From Phoronis australis (lineage: Eukaryota; Phoronida; Phoronidae): 64,000 nucleotides of DNA. The notes below the pieces were generated by a model. The model was not told the DNA's origin. It made no database searches and was given only the letters and a program-made list of their open reading frames with translations. A program made the translations under genes and the position numbers. Below, in pieces: positions 11,744 to 24,181 of the stretch. The stretch covers positions 330,506 to 394,505 of the forward strand of contig NMRA01000426.1 in assembly GCA_002633005.1 (NCBI GenBank), read 5' to 3'. The stretch's first letter is position 1. Every line of letters begins with the position of its first letter.

Positions 11744-11915
11744 ACATAAGTGATTTCAATCTTTCCCTGAGTTCCCTGTTCCCTCACTAGGTGGAGCATC
11801 ACAGTTGTGTCTGATCCCTCTGGTTCAGTTGTAGTCACAGTGGTACGCTCCCAGGACACTACACCATGGGGAGAATCGTTGGCTAGCACGGTCAACCTGG
11901 CAGTGTCGCGCTGAC
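11744..11915 (-). CDS. Calx-beta domain exon (ADGRV1-like), upstream exon
   Basis: A 172-nt exon between a TTGACCCAG acceptor and a GTGAGT donor. It contributes 2 nt, 56 codons, then 2 nt. The peptide opens with the end of one Calx-beta repeat (TARLTVLANDSPHGVVSW; the ND.PHG linker is characteristic of the very large adhesion GPCR ADGRV1). It continues into the next repeat through EPEGSDTTVMLHLVREQGTQ and GKIEITY. Spliced to 10888-11017 it reads ITY-V-TARD, continuous and in frame across a whole repeat, which strongly supports both exons. The rest of the gene is not visible: upstream lies a 372-base assembly gap and a satellite. Other Calx-beta proteins (FRAS/FREM, exchangers) are less likely because of the PHG linker. 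Confidence 0.78.
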
Positions 11916-12076
11916 CTGGGTCAAAACAAGAGGTCAAAGTTCAAACTATAGCAAAGGCCTGGGTTGAATTTTCAAAATTTCAGTGCGACACATCGAGAAG
12001 ACAAGTCTTTACATTGCAACAGTCTTCAGGTTGCACAGAAAGGTGGTATTAACTCTAATTAGTAATTAGTAATTAG

Positions 12077-12448
12077 NNNNNNNNNNNNNNNNNNNNNNNN
12101 NNNNNNNNNNNNNNNNNNNNNNNNNNNNNNNNNNNNNNNNNNNNNNNNNNNNNNNNNNNNNNNNNNNNNNNNNNNNNNNNNNNNNNNNNNNNNNNNNNNN
12201 NNNNNNNNNNNNNNNNNNNNNNNNNNNNNNNNNNNNNNNNNNNNNNNNNNNNNNNNNNNNNNNNNNNNNNNNNNNNNNNNNNNNNNNNNNNNNNNNNNNN
12301 NNNNNNNNNNNNNNNNNNNNNNNNNNNNNNNNNNNNNNNNNNNNNNNNNNNNNNNNNNNNNNNNNNNNNNNNNNNNNNNNNNNNNNNNNNNNNNNNNNNN
12401 NNNNNNNNNNNNNNNNNNNNNNNNNNNNNNNNNNNNNNNNNNNNNNNN
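12077..12448. other. Assembly gap (372 N)
   Basis: A run of N that starts after a TAATTAG microsatellite and ends inside the 38-bp satellite. The missing DNA is therefore probably repeat. Confidence 0.98.
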
Positions 12449-13165
12449 TAGTCTATCTAACTGTATGTATGCGCCGTACTAATGGATAGTCTACCTAACT
12501 GTGTGTATGCACCGTACTAATGGATAGTCTATCTGACTGCTTGTATGTGCCGTACTAATGGATAGTCTAACTGTGTGTATGCACCGTACTAATGGATAGT
12601 CTATCTAACTGTGTGTATGCGCCGTACTAATGGATAGTCTAACTAACTGTGTGTATGCGCGTACTAATGGATAGTCTATCTAACTGTGTGTATGCACCGT
12701 ACTAATAGATAGACTATCTAACTGTGTGTATGCACCGTACTAATAGATAGTCTATCTAACTGTGTGTATGCACCGTACTAATGGATAGTCTATCTGACTG
12801 CATGTATGCGCCGTACTAATGGATAGTCTACATAACTGTATGCATGCACCGTACTAATGGATAGTCTATCTAACTGTATGTATGCACTGTACTAATGGAT
12901 AGTCTATCTAACTGCTTATATGCACCGTACTAATGGATAGTCTATCTAACTGTATGTATGCGCCATATTAATGGATAGTCTATCTAACTGTATGTATGCG
13001 CTGTACTAATGGATAGTCTATCTAACTGCTTGTATGCGCAGTAGTAATGGATAGTCTATATAACTGCATGTATGCACCGTACTAATGGATAGTCTATCTA
13101 ATTGTATGTATGCACCGTACTAATGGATAGTCTATCTAACTGTATGCATGCGCCGCAGGCTACTA
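12449..13165. repeat. 38-bp satellite, about 18 copies visible
   Basis: Tandem units containing TAGTCTATCTAACTGT followed by CGCCGTACTAATGGA. Unit length varies slightly (one unit lacks about 4 bp). It begins directly at the gap, so the true array is longer. Confidence 0.95.
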
Positions 13166-14217
13166 ATGGATAGTCCATCTAGCTGCCTAGAAGTTCCGCA
13201 AAGTGGCGACCATAGCGATGTTAGATTCGGCCTGGACGACAGTAGCGTCCTAACGTACGACGACAATCTTGTAGTGAAGCGATTGAATTTTAAACATGCG
13301 AAATGCTCGATTATTTTTGTCTCGACATTGATCCTATCCATTAGGATACCCACATTTTTAAAGGCTCAGCAAAATGAAACTACACTCTGCAGATGAGAAG
13401 GCACAAAATACTATCTATTTGATGACATCTTCAATGTTAAGTCACCTTTTACTCTAGGGTTTTCTGTTCTCATTACACATAGGTTTTTTTAATTTTAAGC
13501 TCTTCAAAATGTTGATTCATTCACTTAAAGAAGTTATAATGTAAAAATACATTCTTTTGTAGAGTTCTAGCTTGGGGATTCAATCAGAAAATGTGGAGAA
13601 TCTGGCAGTGAAAAGTCATTCATTTAAGGGACGCGTCCCGCATATGACACCTGTGTAAGTATTCCCGAAATTTGAGTTCTTAAAACGTGATGAGAAGTTA
13701 CGTCATCGCGGTTGCTTGTCAGACGACTTGTATGAAGAGTGAAATTGTAGTCTGTTGATGACTAGAGTCAGATGTATAAAGAGTGGACATGTCGTTTGCT
13801 GATGAAAACTTTAATCAAAGACCATACAACGTTTTCGAAATGAGAACGTAAAGAAGTTTGAATGAATAGCTATGCTGGTTATCAAAATGGAGACTTCATT
13901 CTTTACACATTCAGTTGTATGCATATAATGACTGTTTTAGGCTAGATTTTCACTGTGAGTAAAGTGACCTAAATTCAAGCTCAACCTAGGGCTCAGATTA
14001 TAGCTAATTTCCCCCCCCCCGCGCTTTAGGCTACCGCAGATGCGCTGGAACTTCAGTTGTTTGAGTTAAGTGAAAAAAAGAAAACCCAAATCACGTTCGG
14101 TGATCTCAAGTGATTTTTTGACAAATAGAACAACTAAAAACATGGTAGCAGCGCATCAATATTCAAAGCAAGGCCTGAGCCAACTATGCTGGATGACCTT
14201 GACCTTTATCGGCCACC
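13166..14217. other. No gene recognised
   Basis: Includes a C10 homopolymer near 14013. Open frames are short and without domains. Confidence 0.4.
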
Positions 14218-14263
14218 TTTGTTCAACTATGCACATCTTAAAAGATGTGCATAGTTGAACAAA
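14218..14263. repeat. Perfect 46-bp palindrome
   Basis: A 22-bp arm ending CACATCTT, the two-base spacer AA, then the exact reverse complement. The central motif CTTAAAAG recurs in the hairpin at 21976-22031. Confidence 0.95.
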
Positions 14264-15262
14264 AATACACGAATGTTATTTCATACACTGGCATTTCAAT
14301 CATCGTTCTGAGCAATAGTTTCTGAAATACTTCGATTTATAATATGGGTGTATTTCCCTTTGCTTTTGTTTTTGTTTTCGCAAAAATCTTTGACCGTAGA
14401 CCCGATTTTTTAATAACGTGACTCTCGGCTACTTTTTACTCGCAAGTCCATTCTACACGGCACGAAATGCTGCGTAAGTTCTCCGTCATGATATCGAGAC
14501 ACAGCGTACTGTGGTAGTGGTCACTCCATACATGTAGGTTATAGGGTGTTCAAGGCGGATTTGGCTATTTTGGAAAGCGAGTTTTATACTCTATTTGAGA
14601 TCATTCGAAGTTTTTTTATTTCTAGGAAGACAACAAAACACTGAAAACATTTTTAAGTTTTCAAAATAACTATAGGTAGGCGTATGCGCTTAAAATTAAT
14701 CAAAATCATCCATGATCAAGCTATTTCTAGGAAAAGAATGCACAGCAAGACTGGAAGGCGATCAAGCTCGACTAGACTGGACAGGTTACTCTTCCACTGT
14801 GTTTCAGCTGTTCGTCCTATTTCTCCCACACACGTGCAGCAGATTTGCTTTCGCAGATTTTTCTACGCCAACTTTGATTGACACCACGGCCGACCTCCAT
14901 GGCTATTTTCCAGTCCACAACACATAGAGCCTCGATTTCAATTGCCTTTTTACAGTTAATATATTTATTCCCTCAGAAATCAGATTACTAGTAAATCTGG
15001 CTGAGGTGGGTGCCTCCAGCTGCACATTCTTACAATACAAATAACAATACATCAAACAGAGCTAATAAGTATTTTGAGAAGGCATAAAATAAACATGAGA
15101 TCATTATAAAAGAAGTATAGAGGAAGAGAGGATGGGAAGAGAAGGACTTTCATACACTCATTCGCACATATTCACTGTTATTGAAATAATTTAATTTATC
15201 GTTACATTCACATAGACTTCACGTCAATGTTATTCCAGTAAGATGAATATGTTATTAAAAAT
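14264..15262. other. No gene recognised
   Basis: No domain-bearing frame or repeat seen. The two overlapping frames at 14684-14927 look like chance. Confidence 0.4.
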
Positions 15263-15379
15263 ACCGTCACTCGTATGAAAAGGATGCATTGTTTTAGTCA
15301 TACCATCACTCGTATGAAAAGGATGCATTGTTTTAGTCATACCATCACTCGTATGAAAAGGATGCATTGTTTTAGTCAT
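15263..15379. repeat. 39-bp minisatellite, 3 copies
   Basis: Three copies of a unit starting ACCATCACTCGTATGAAAAG, identical except for one base in the first. Confidence 0.93.
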
Positions 15380-18124
15380 TTTAAAGAGGTGCCTGCAAAA
15401 CTTTCCACTGCTCTACAGTTGTAGTCGAGGTTATCGTAGTTACAGTTTAATAGCGAATTAGCTGTAACTTTCAACGTCGGATATAGGCGATTTCAAATAA
15501 AATCACAAACACAAAGCAGTTTGTTTTAGTAACTTTTTTAAGGCTAGTTACTGAACAACTATCGAAGTATTGCCTGACATAAGTCTGTGTAGTTCTTTGT
15601 GTATGTTATTCGGGCTTCATTATCGCCGGTTATGCCACTTTAAGAGTTGATGGCAGTTGATTGCATCCACCATTCTGTACCACTATTTTACTCACAAAAC
15701 TCATTTGTGTTTCGAAAGGAAATTCAAAGAAGATAACGCCATCGCCAACATGAACCAATGCCTTGTACAGCTACATAACTTTGTTTCAACATGGGAGAGG
15801 CAATTTCAACGGAGCGTTACTTAGTAATGAATTATACACAGGCATAATCTTAATGTGAAATAAATGTATGAGAAAATAACTCCATGTGCTGCATAGTAAG
15901 ACTATGCCGCTGCATATTAAGACTATGCTGACAGTCGACGCATCATTTTGCGGCTTCAAAATTCACTTCAACAAGACAATCGCATTATTATGGAATTAAT
16001 ACTCTGGTCTAGACAAACTCCAGCCTACCGCGTGTTTCCAGCAAGCAATCCATTAATCTGAGAGGTTTCCTCATTCAAACAATGAATGCAGAGAGCAAGG
16101 AAAACGACGTCAAATCTCTAAAAATCGATAGCGATAGGCAAAGCAAACCACGGTTTAAACGTATAAGTTATGTTTTTTCAGTAGCTGTAAAACGATTTTG
16201 AAATACGATATTTGTGTTTTCGACACTTCTTAGGGGAAGTAATTATCTGTTACTAACAACAGATTTCAGAAATTGTTAGACCGGCGTTCGATTGACAAAA
16301 TATATAATGTCCTGTTACTTATTGTATGTGTTTATACGAGGTTCGCAAATGAGTTGTCAAAGTTTTAAATATGAAGCCATTTTGTGTCACGTTGCATTCT
16401 AGATGCAGCAGACACACCAATCTCATTTAAAAAACTGGTTTAAGTTACTAGACGAGATAACATAAAACGACATACATTACCTATAAAACGACATTTCGAG
16501 CTGCGGCAAAATGAATTCCCAGCAACCTGCAATATTATTCTAGTCTAGTTTTACCCGGGAATGTAGCATCCAACTTGAGAACTGAAGCAATAGCTTTCAT
16601 CTCCTCTCATATCATTACGAGCCGGGGTTACGAGCCGCGCTGCAACATCATTAAACGTCATCTAAAGAAACCATCATGTCGAGCAGTCGAAACCACACTA
16701 CTGAGTTCAAGCTTAACAACGAAATCCCCTTGTCACGTGCGGGTCGATTTACCGGTAACACGCGAGCGCGTGATCGTTAAAATGGGTTGCAACACAACTG
16801 CATTGAAACCTCCAACTATTCACAAGACCGTTTAATATTCCAATGGCTTGTTTGAAGAACATTAACTGTTCAGTGGAGAATCATTATTAACGGTTGTGAA
16901 CCAACATCTAGTCATGCATACGAAATGAGTCAAGATTTGTGCGCCAAGCTACTGAAATTTTCCATTTACACGCCGTTTATAACCATAATAACGCAATTTA
17001 CTTAATAACATTGCCGCAACAAGGGACACAAGGAGGTCGATGATCGAAATTAACGTAGCAATTAATTAATGGGACTCGTTGTTTAATAGAATACCGTTAA
17101 TAATTAACACCGTTGTAAATATGCAAAAAACTGGAAGCAATGTATTATATTATTTCTCCATATTCAAAAATCGGACACGACAAGAAATAAAAAACGCCGT
17201 CGGCATGCTGTTTTAAGGGATTCGCGGACATTTCTTCTTGACCCCCCTCCCCCCTTACGACATCATTTATCCGCCAGTGCTACGGTCTTACTAGCTTCAA
17301 ACTGCGCATGAATTTAAAAAGGTTGGTCATTGTCTGTAACGAACTACATCACTAAAATTTAGTGAAATAAACGCCACAAAACGTTTTGAATTTTGGGCTC
17401 ATTTGAGATAAGCAAGTATTAAATTTGTTAAGGATTTCCGATTTCGTCACAGTAGGAGCGCTAGTCATGGAGTGAGATGTTACTGAGTGCAGTGTTTTTA
17501 ACATATGAAAAAATCGATTGAATGCGCTCTCGAACAAACAGACGTCGCGTGGTTAGCAACGAAGTACTTGAGGATATTTTTGTATTTAGTAAAACATTCA
17601 AATATATACATAGGCGCAATACATGCAGGTTTGGTAGTAAGCCACTTAAGATTTTCAACTAAAAAGTGAACATGAAAAAATCCATTTACGTTATCCCTTG
17701 ATTCCATTTTGCATTCTCTCACTAGGCGGAGCTTTTGCAAGGATGTCTTCCAGTTAGCTAATCCGTAATTTATTACGCCTTCGACAGTGCATTATACCCA
17801 GCGACGTCGTTTTCATGAAAATTAATGTAACGTTTATCTTTCGTCTGCAGACTTTGTTTCGGCTAAACGAGAAAGCGAACGTGTTAGTCATCAATTATAA
17901 GTCGTGTTCCATCTTTTCGTTTCGGGTCCGCGTGCCTCCCGATCACAAGCAGCACTGATGGGTGAACACACCAAGCCTAGTGAAATCTGCAAGGTATTGT
18001 TTAGGTAATTTATTTATTCTCTAAAATAATTATTTGCTATTCCAGGGTCCTTAAGCAAGTGAGGGTGCTGGAAGCGTTTGCTCCAGAAAAAATCATGTAC
18101 AATAAGTATCATGCCTGTCGGCCA
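15380..18124. other. No gene recognised
   Basis: About 2.7 kb with no coding exon that I can support. A short frame after an acceptor-like TTCCAG at about 18044 ends where the G-rich transposon end at 18125 begins. It could be a truncated exon, but no partner exon in matching phase was found. Confidence 0.35.
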
Positions 18125-18290
18125 CAGTGACGGAACTACGGGGGGGGGGGTTCAGGGGGTTTAAACCCCCCTTGGCCCATGACCCAAAAATAAAAAAACG
18201 TCTCCAGCAAAACTAAAACGGCACCGCTAGCGTGTGTAACCCTCAAGTAAACCAACTTGGAAAATATTGAGGGGGGGGTTTACTCTGAAA
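18125..18290. mobile_element. Possible hAT-like terminus with G-rich tract
   Basis: Begins CAGTGACGGAACTACGGGGG and is followed by a GGGGGTTT/AAACCCCC stem. This is similar in layout to the CAGTGGCGG ends elsewhere in the window. The opposite terminus and a target duplication were not identified, so the extent is approximate. Confidence 0.35.
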
Positions 18291-19924
18291 ATATAATTTT
18301 TTGCATTGTGAATTGCTGAGTCTTCGTGGCTCACCGGCAAAACGCGCGGAGATTAATTGTGCGTGCGCTTCCGTCGACACTTCTGAAGTAGCCAAGCATT
18401 TTAGATGGATCCACCGCTGAAAGAGCAGTTCTATACCTGATTTCTTTAGGTAACTATCATCTTTACTCTAAGATATGTTTTGATTTGATGAGGGGAAATA
18501 GTGTGGTGCCGCAACCCTCATATTCAGATATTCAGGCGAATTGACGTGCAACGTTTTTACCTCATCTGTCATGCCGTGTCATTTTATTACACTCCACACG
18601 TTTGTAACTGATGTATAGTAAAGTTGTCTTGCGCAATATCATACAGTGTACATGTACATGTGATATTTTTGAAAAAAAATCTTTTTCCGAAGAATTGCTA
18701 TTGTGGCGGGCGCCGTGGTCTGCTCGCAAGTCCGTTTGAAGATACACTCTAACAAGTTATGTCTATACAAGGAATGACCAAGGGGGCACTCACATTGACA
18801 AAGTGACCGCATTCGCGAACAGTGTACAGTACCAGAAATTGCAGGGAGGCTGTTCTTTCACAACAAAGTCTTGCGGGACTCGTGCGATGTTCAATAGGCC
18901 TCCAAAGGAGCCCTAGTTCCGAATTCAACACATACCGTCTTTCTACAAGCAATAAGCACACTGCAGTCTTCTATACTGGAAATTTCCGCAGAAAGGCCCA
19001 TCCGATGAAACGCTCATGCCCATGGGCACTTATTTGATATTAGTACTTCTGGTTTCAAGCGTTCAGACATTGTGACTTTTATTTCGAAAATTGCAAGAAA
19101 TGCAAATAGGTCCTGGGATACATCGTCAAGGTTTGGAGTAGTCCATGATGAACGGATCAAATTTAAATGCGCATGTAAGTCTTTTGAATGGACTTGGCAA
19201 CCTCAAGGGTCTTAGTGCCAACTGAGCTGCGAAACGAGATGCTGACATTGTAGAGGCTTACAAGCTCATTGCCACAGCAGTTGACGAAGTGCAAGCGTTG
19301 GGAACAAACATCGAAGATATCTGGGTAGAATGGTTTCAAGACGAGCAAACCAATGGATCCGGTATACAAATTTCCTCGGCAGTCTAGACAACAGAAGGAT
19401 AGGACTAACGTATGAGTAACCACTGGGGATTAAAAATTTTAGAGAGAAGTTTTCAATTCAAAATTTTTTGCATAGTACACTTTAGGTCTCGCGACGGACC
19501 AGGCCAGCTTGATTTGTGTAGATGTTGAGTTTCAGTGTACTTCTGATCCCTCGGCAAACTAGTCTTGTGGTTTTTTTACCAAAGTGTGCTTTGTAAAACT
19601 ATTTATCTCAGACAGTACTGTTTGGTCCCTCGACAGATCGACTATTTTTATAGGGATAATAAGCACAGGTGTACTCTTGGTCTCGTGACGGCCCAGGTCA
19701 GCCTTTTTGTGTACTCTCAGTATACATCTGGTCCCTCTGCAAACTAGTCCAGTGTATCTTTTCACCACTGTGCACATGATGTTTTGGTTTCGTGAAACTA
19801 TTTTCAGATGATTTATTTCCTGATACATTTGACGTTTTTCAATTGTTGTCAACGTGATTCAGCTTAATAAAGTGATACTTAATTATTTATTGTCGCTTTT
19901 AATAATAGACTATGAGTTGAGAGC
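18291..19924. other. No gene recognised
   Basis: A stretch near 19190-19420 reads partly like a retroelement gag (plus strand, around AVDEVQALGTNIEDI) but is too short and broken to assign. Confidence 0.3.
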
Positions 19925-20325
19925 ACCATATGCGAGTAGAACCACCCCTGATTGGATGTTTTGACGAGTAGAACCACTATCCCTGATAGGACGTCTTGAC
20001 GAGTAGAACCACTATCCTGCATGGATGTTTTGACGAGTAGAACCACTATCCCTGATTGGATGTTTTGACGAGTAGAACCACTATCCCTGATTGGATGTTT
20101 TGACGAGTACAACCACTACCCCCTGATTGGAGGTTTTGACGAGTAGAACCTTTACTCCTGATTGGGTGTTTTGACGAGTAGAACCACCACTGCTGATTGG
20201 ATGTTTTGACGAGTAGAATCACGACCCTTGATTGGATGTTTTGACGAGTAAATCCAATAGCTACCCCTGATTGGATGTTTTGACGCGTTGAACAACAACC
20301 CCTGATTGGATGTTTTGACGAGAAG
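19925..20325. repeat. 35-bp minisatellite, about 11 copies
   Basis: Tandem units GACGAGTAGAACCACTATCC followed by CTGATTGGATGTTTT, with scattered substitutions. It abuts the gypsy remnant. Confidence 0.93.
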
Positions 20326-20699
20326 AAAGAGCGTGCTCAGGAAAATCCAAATCTGCGGAAATACTGGTCGCATAGATGCCACAGAAAATAGACCATACGT
20401 CTAGCCACAAGTATGCAATTTGACACATTGCACCTACCCAATACCGTCAAAAATGAGAACACCGGAGCAAGCACTACTACGGTCCATGACAAATGTTTCT
20501 GTGGCCAGACAGACGGAAGAGTATTGTGACGTATTCACAAGCCTCAGTCGTCAATCACAGTCAGGTGAAGGTTCGACCGTCTCATCAAAGATAAAAATGG
20601 CTTGTCAGTGGTTCACAAACAACTATGACGTAAAACTTTGATCGAAAAACAGGGCGTGCCCACCACATGGTGAAAAAATCCTGTAGTCACAACAAAGCC

Positions 20700-21400
20700 A
20701 AACAACCCTGAAGCTTCTCGCTATCGTTCTGACATGAGGTCAGTCAAGGTCCTGTGACAGAGGTTCCGATCGTAGACAAAGTCAAGGCGAATTAAAACTT
20801 AGTAATTCACGAGTCTTTAGCGTTTTGGACACATATGATGAGCGACACAGCTTTGAACTATGGCACATATCATGGACGATACCATGGCTGGCTTTCAAAA
20901 TGTATTACAAATACGGGATGACTTCGTTGTTCTTGGTATGACCCATGAAGATCACGACACAGCACTGCGCGCTCTACTGCAATGTTTTCGTCAGAGTTCT
21001 GTTTGATGTTTAAGCGCACGAAGTGCATAGTTCTGCTTACCAGAAATTCAATTCTTTGAATGTGTTTTCTCCAAAGATGGTCTTAATCTCACACCAACCC
21101 CTGTCGAGGTTCTCCAGAAGGTATCTTCGTCTGCATCAGCGCCGGACGTGCAATCGTTACTAGAGGTGGCGTAGTAGGCCTACTCGTCACAGTTCATCCC
21201 CAACTTCTCTGAGCTGACGAACCTCTTCGTTATTTGACGCGCACCACGGTCAAAAGCGGAAGTGCACTAGCATCGAAGAACAGGCCCTTGAGCAGCTCAC
21301 AAGTGCGGTCATGGCGTTCCAGGGATTCTGTACACGGGCGTGGAAGAAATTCCTGCTGCTAAGGACTCTGTCGTGTCACTGGATCATTCTGTCATGGACA
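20700..21400 (+). pseudogene. Decayed Ty3/gypsy reverse transcriptase
   Basis: A plus-strand frame at about 20865-21005 contains IRDDFVVLGMTHEDHDTALR, the equivalent of the gypsy RT block around the catalytic (Y/F).DD and the EEH motif, then a stop. Further pieces in shifted frames are CVFSKDGLNLTPTPVEVLQK (the 'G..vs..Gi.pdp.Kv' block), FIPNFSELT (the conserved FI.nFs) and EQALEQLTSAVMAF (start of the RNase H connection). Several stops and frameshifts separate them, so the copy is dead. No LTRs were found. The 35-bp array lies immediately upstream. Confidence 0.72.
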
Positions 21401-21922
21401 GAAGTGACCGTGAGATGACCAGACAAAGTGCTCTTGGGAATCCTTGATCTTTCTGGATAGAGATGACCAGACAAGCGAAGCAGGTGACTGAGGTTGCGCA
21501 CTTATGTGTGTACAGTATCCGTTGGTTCAAATTCCACGCAAAAAGATCAACAACAGAGGAATGAGGCCAAAATGGCTGTGCGTCTACGACCTCTCTCAGA
21601 GAGAATCCAATGACCATATATACGTAAGAGAGCTATATATACCCAAACGAATTTCAAATCAGGTTTTTTTGCGCAATTGTGCTCGATATATGTGGCCTGC
21701 GCATATCCGATGCAATTTAGGCATCGGACTACATGCATACTTTATAGACGAACCTCACCGTATCGAGAGAACGCCAAAATGTTCGTATATGGATTCACTT
21801 ACTCAGTCATCGTGTGAGCACTGCCATTGGATGGTACATTTCAATGCTCAGCGTTCCTTTTGTAATATTGAGTTACAACATTATGTAGACTTCTGTTAGT
21901 TTGAATCGGCAATCTGGAGAGC
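21401..21922. other. No gene recognised
   Basis: A 131-codon plus-strand frame (21504-21899) has no recognisable domain; it may be degraded transposon sequence continuing from the gypsy remnant. Confidence 0.3.
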
Positions 21923-22031
21923 AAAACTTGAGATTAAACAATGAACCTTTTAAAAGATTCATTGTTTAATCTCAAGTTTTACTTTGCTTTCATGCTATAC
22001 TTAAAAGTATAGCATGAAAGCAAAGTAAAAC
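21923..22031. repeat. Two abutting perfect hairpins
   Basis: Hairpin 1: 23-bp arms at 21923-21945 and 21958-21980 with a 12-base loop, CCTTTTAAAAGA. Hairpin 2: 27-bp arms at 21976-22002 and 22005-22031 around AA. The GTTTT at 21976-21980 is shared by both stems, so only one can form fully at a time. Confidence 0.93.
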
Positions 22032-24181
22032 AACTGTGGCATATTTAATGTAATAATGAAAAACTTAATTCCGTGGCATACAACATTGCATATAGGCTTA
22101 ATAAATGAAGATCACAACGAAAACCTCATCCCCTGCAAAACATGACCACGCTGTCGCTGGACGTCAGTGAAGATTTTTCAGTAAGGCTGTCGTTTGTTTG
22201 TGTACATGTTTATCAGGTCGGTGAAGCCCCGTGAAATGTTAAACCTTGGAAGCGTGAGACGGCAAGTTTTGGATTAAGTTAATTTTGCAAGAAAGTGAAC
22301 CAGTTTCACGATATATGCTGTGATGGAGGTATTCTAATGAACCACCCGATGACGTCACGAGTCTAAACTCCGTCATAAATCGTGAACTCTCCAAACCCCC
22401 TCCTCCCTCGTGTGATGACGTAATAGGTATACGCCCACCAATTTGTGATGCATGGGTTGACTCTTGCAGACGCTCACGAGGAGCGGAGACGTTGTCATAC
22501 AAGGTGTACTGAGAGCAAGTGCAACCGACCGACCAGATGGCGTTTTTAGTCGCATAAAGTAAAAACCCAAAATACAGGACTAAGGTGTATTTAATTCGGG
22601 TACATTTAATCATCAGCTCTCTCCAGCCATTAGTATCAGGACTTGAGATAGTCCACAGTAATTTTGTTCTGCAATAAGGCGGTATACATTCCACTTATAA
22701 GACGAAAATTGAAAAATAATCTTAATCCACATTCAGACAACGCTTATATACAAAAACAATACAATACAAATATGACACCTTTTCCAGACTAAATTGTTCA
22801 TAAATACACCAGAGAGGGCTTTAAATAACAACCAAATGCAGCAGGGTACCGTGAACTACACATTTGATTCATACATTTGCAGCTATTCCAAGAGCTACAC
22901 ATAATGCAGTTAAAATTAAAATACTTTCCTTCCCACTATGGTATAATTACTCAGTAGTATCATATTTAAAGTAATAAACGAGTTATACAATGGAATGGCT
23001 ATCCAAGCTTGGCATTAACAAAATGTTCACACAAATACAAGCCTCATAACATTTCATTAAATAAAAATATAGTCATGAAAATACAACAGGGCACATTCAG
23101 TGAACAGGCTGCCCTGAAAGGCTGAACAGAAGACCTGCTTTGACACTACTAAAATGAGGAATTTTGAAAAACAACCACAACAAACTACAGGTACTTTATC
23201 ACATTACCATGGTGATAACACTAAAATTAAGAGCAGAAGATACAAAGAGAATCCGAACAAATGTTCACACACAGTAAGAAAAGAATGTGTAACTAAGTTT
23301 GTGAATCGTTTGTATTCTGTAGACAAAGACACCCTGTGACTCTTGATGTGTTGATGACATACATATAGTCTGTAAACTAGTACCACCACAGGCAATATGC
23401 TGACATACATATAGTCTGTAAACTAGTACCACCAGAGGCAATATGCCAGCCTCTTCAAATACTCAACCATTACATTCTACAGTACACTTTATGACCCAAA
23501 CAAAGGACTTAAGGTCAGTTTCCATAAGCACATTACCCATGTTATGTGATCCAAAATGCATTTAAATCACTTATTGTTATGCAAGACATTATCCATCTGT
23601 ACATGTAGACAAATTTCTATAAAACTGGAGAGTTTAACTCAGAAAAGGTACATATTTCCTGGAAGTAGGGCTGCCGAATTTGATTATTGGTTTTAAAATC
23701 CAACCGCTTGGGTCATGTGACCATGTCTTTTCAGTAAAACTTACAAAACCACATCAAGAACATGACCACCCCTTCAAGATTAAATCTCAAAAAAACTGTT
23801 ACACAGCTTTCTAAATCATCACTCCATTTGCCTTTTAAGAAACATTTTTTTCTCATAAAAATAATAAAAATCCAATTTTTGACATCCCCTCATACAAAGG
23901 TGGATCATTTTAAAAAAAAACTAATTGTTGAACAGGGTACAAAGTATTTGAATGTTTGATATGAATTGTTGAACAGTGTACAAAGTATTTGAATGTTTGA
24001 TATGAATCCTACCGGACATTTCTGAGGCATGATTGAAGTTCGCCAAATTTGGTCATTTTCCTGGAGCATTAAAATAACAGTTGTTTGCATTGTTGCAAAA
24101 ACATAAATGCACAATCCACTTTGAGTTTAATTTGAAATGGATTGTGTTGCCATTGAACAATTAAATGCCCACACTGGAGGC
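22032..24181. other. AT-rich region downstream of the receptor gene
   Basis: Probably 3' UTR and/or flank of the minus-strand receptor gene. It contains a 45-bp direct duplication at about 23357-23448 and a 50-bp duplication at about 23928-24007. A perfect CRE-like TGACGTCA lies at 22350-22357. The 151-codon minus-strand frame at 22239-22694 has no recognisable domain. No clear AATAAA was found on the minus strand. Confidence 0.4.

Noticed and set aside
12449-13165. CRISPR-like regular repeat array
   Set aside because: There are no unique spacers: the whole 38-bp unit repeats, and the context is animal DNA.
17964-18124. Possible small two-exon plus-strand gene ending at the G-rich element
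   Set aside because: The donor is weak and the phases do not match, giving an immediate stop after joining.
19163-19423. BEL/Pao gag fragment
   Set aside because: Only one short phrase on the plus strand resembled a gag; too little to call.
22350-22357. Perfect TGACGTCA (CRE) and, at 37726-37740, adjacent AP-1 and CRE words
   Set aside because: Single short motifs far from any defined promoter; expected by chance at this frequency.
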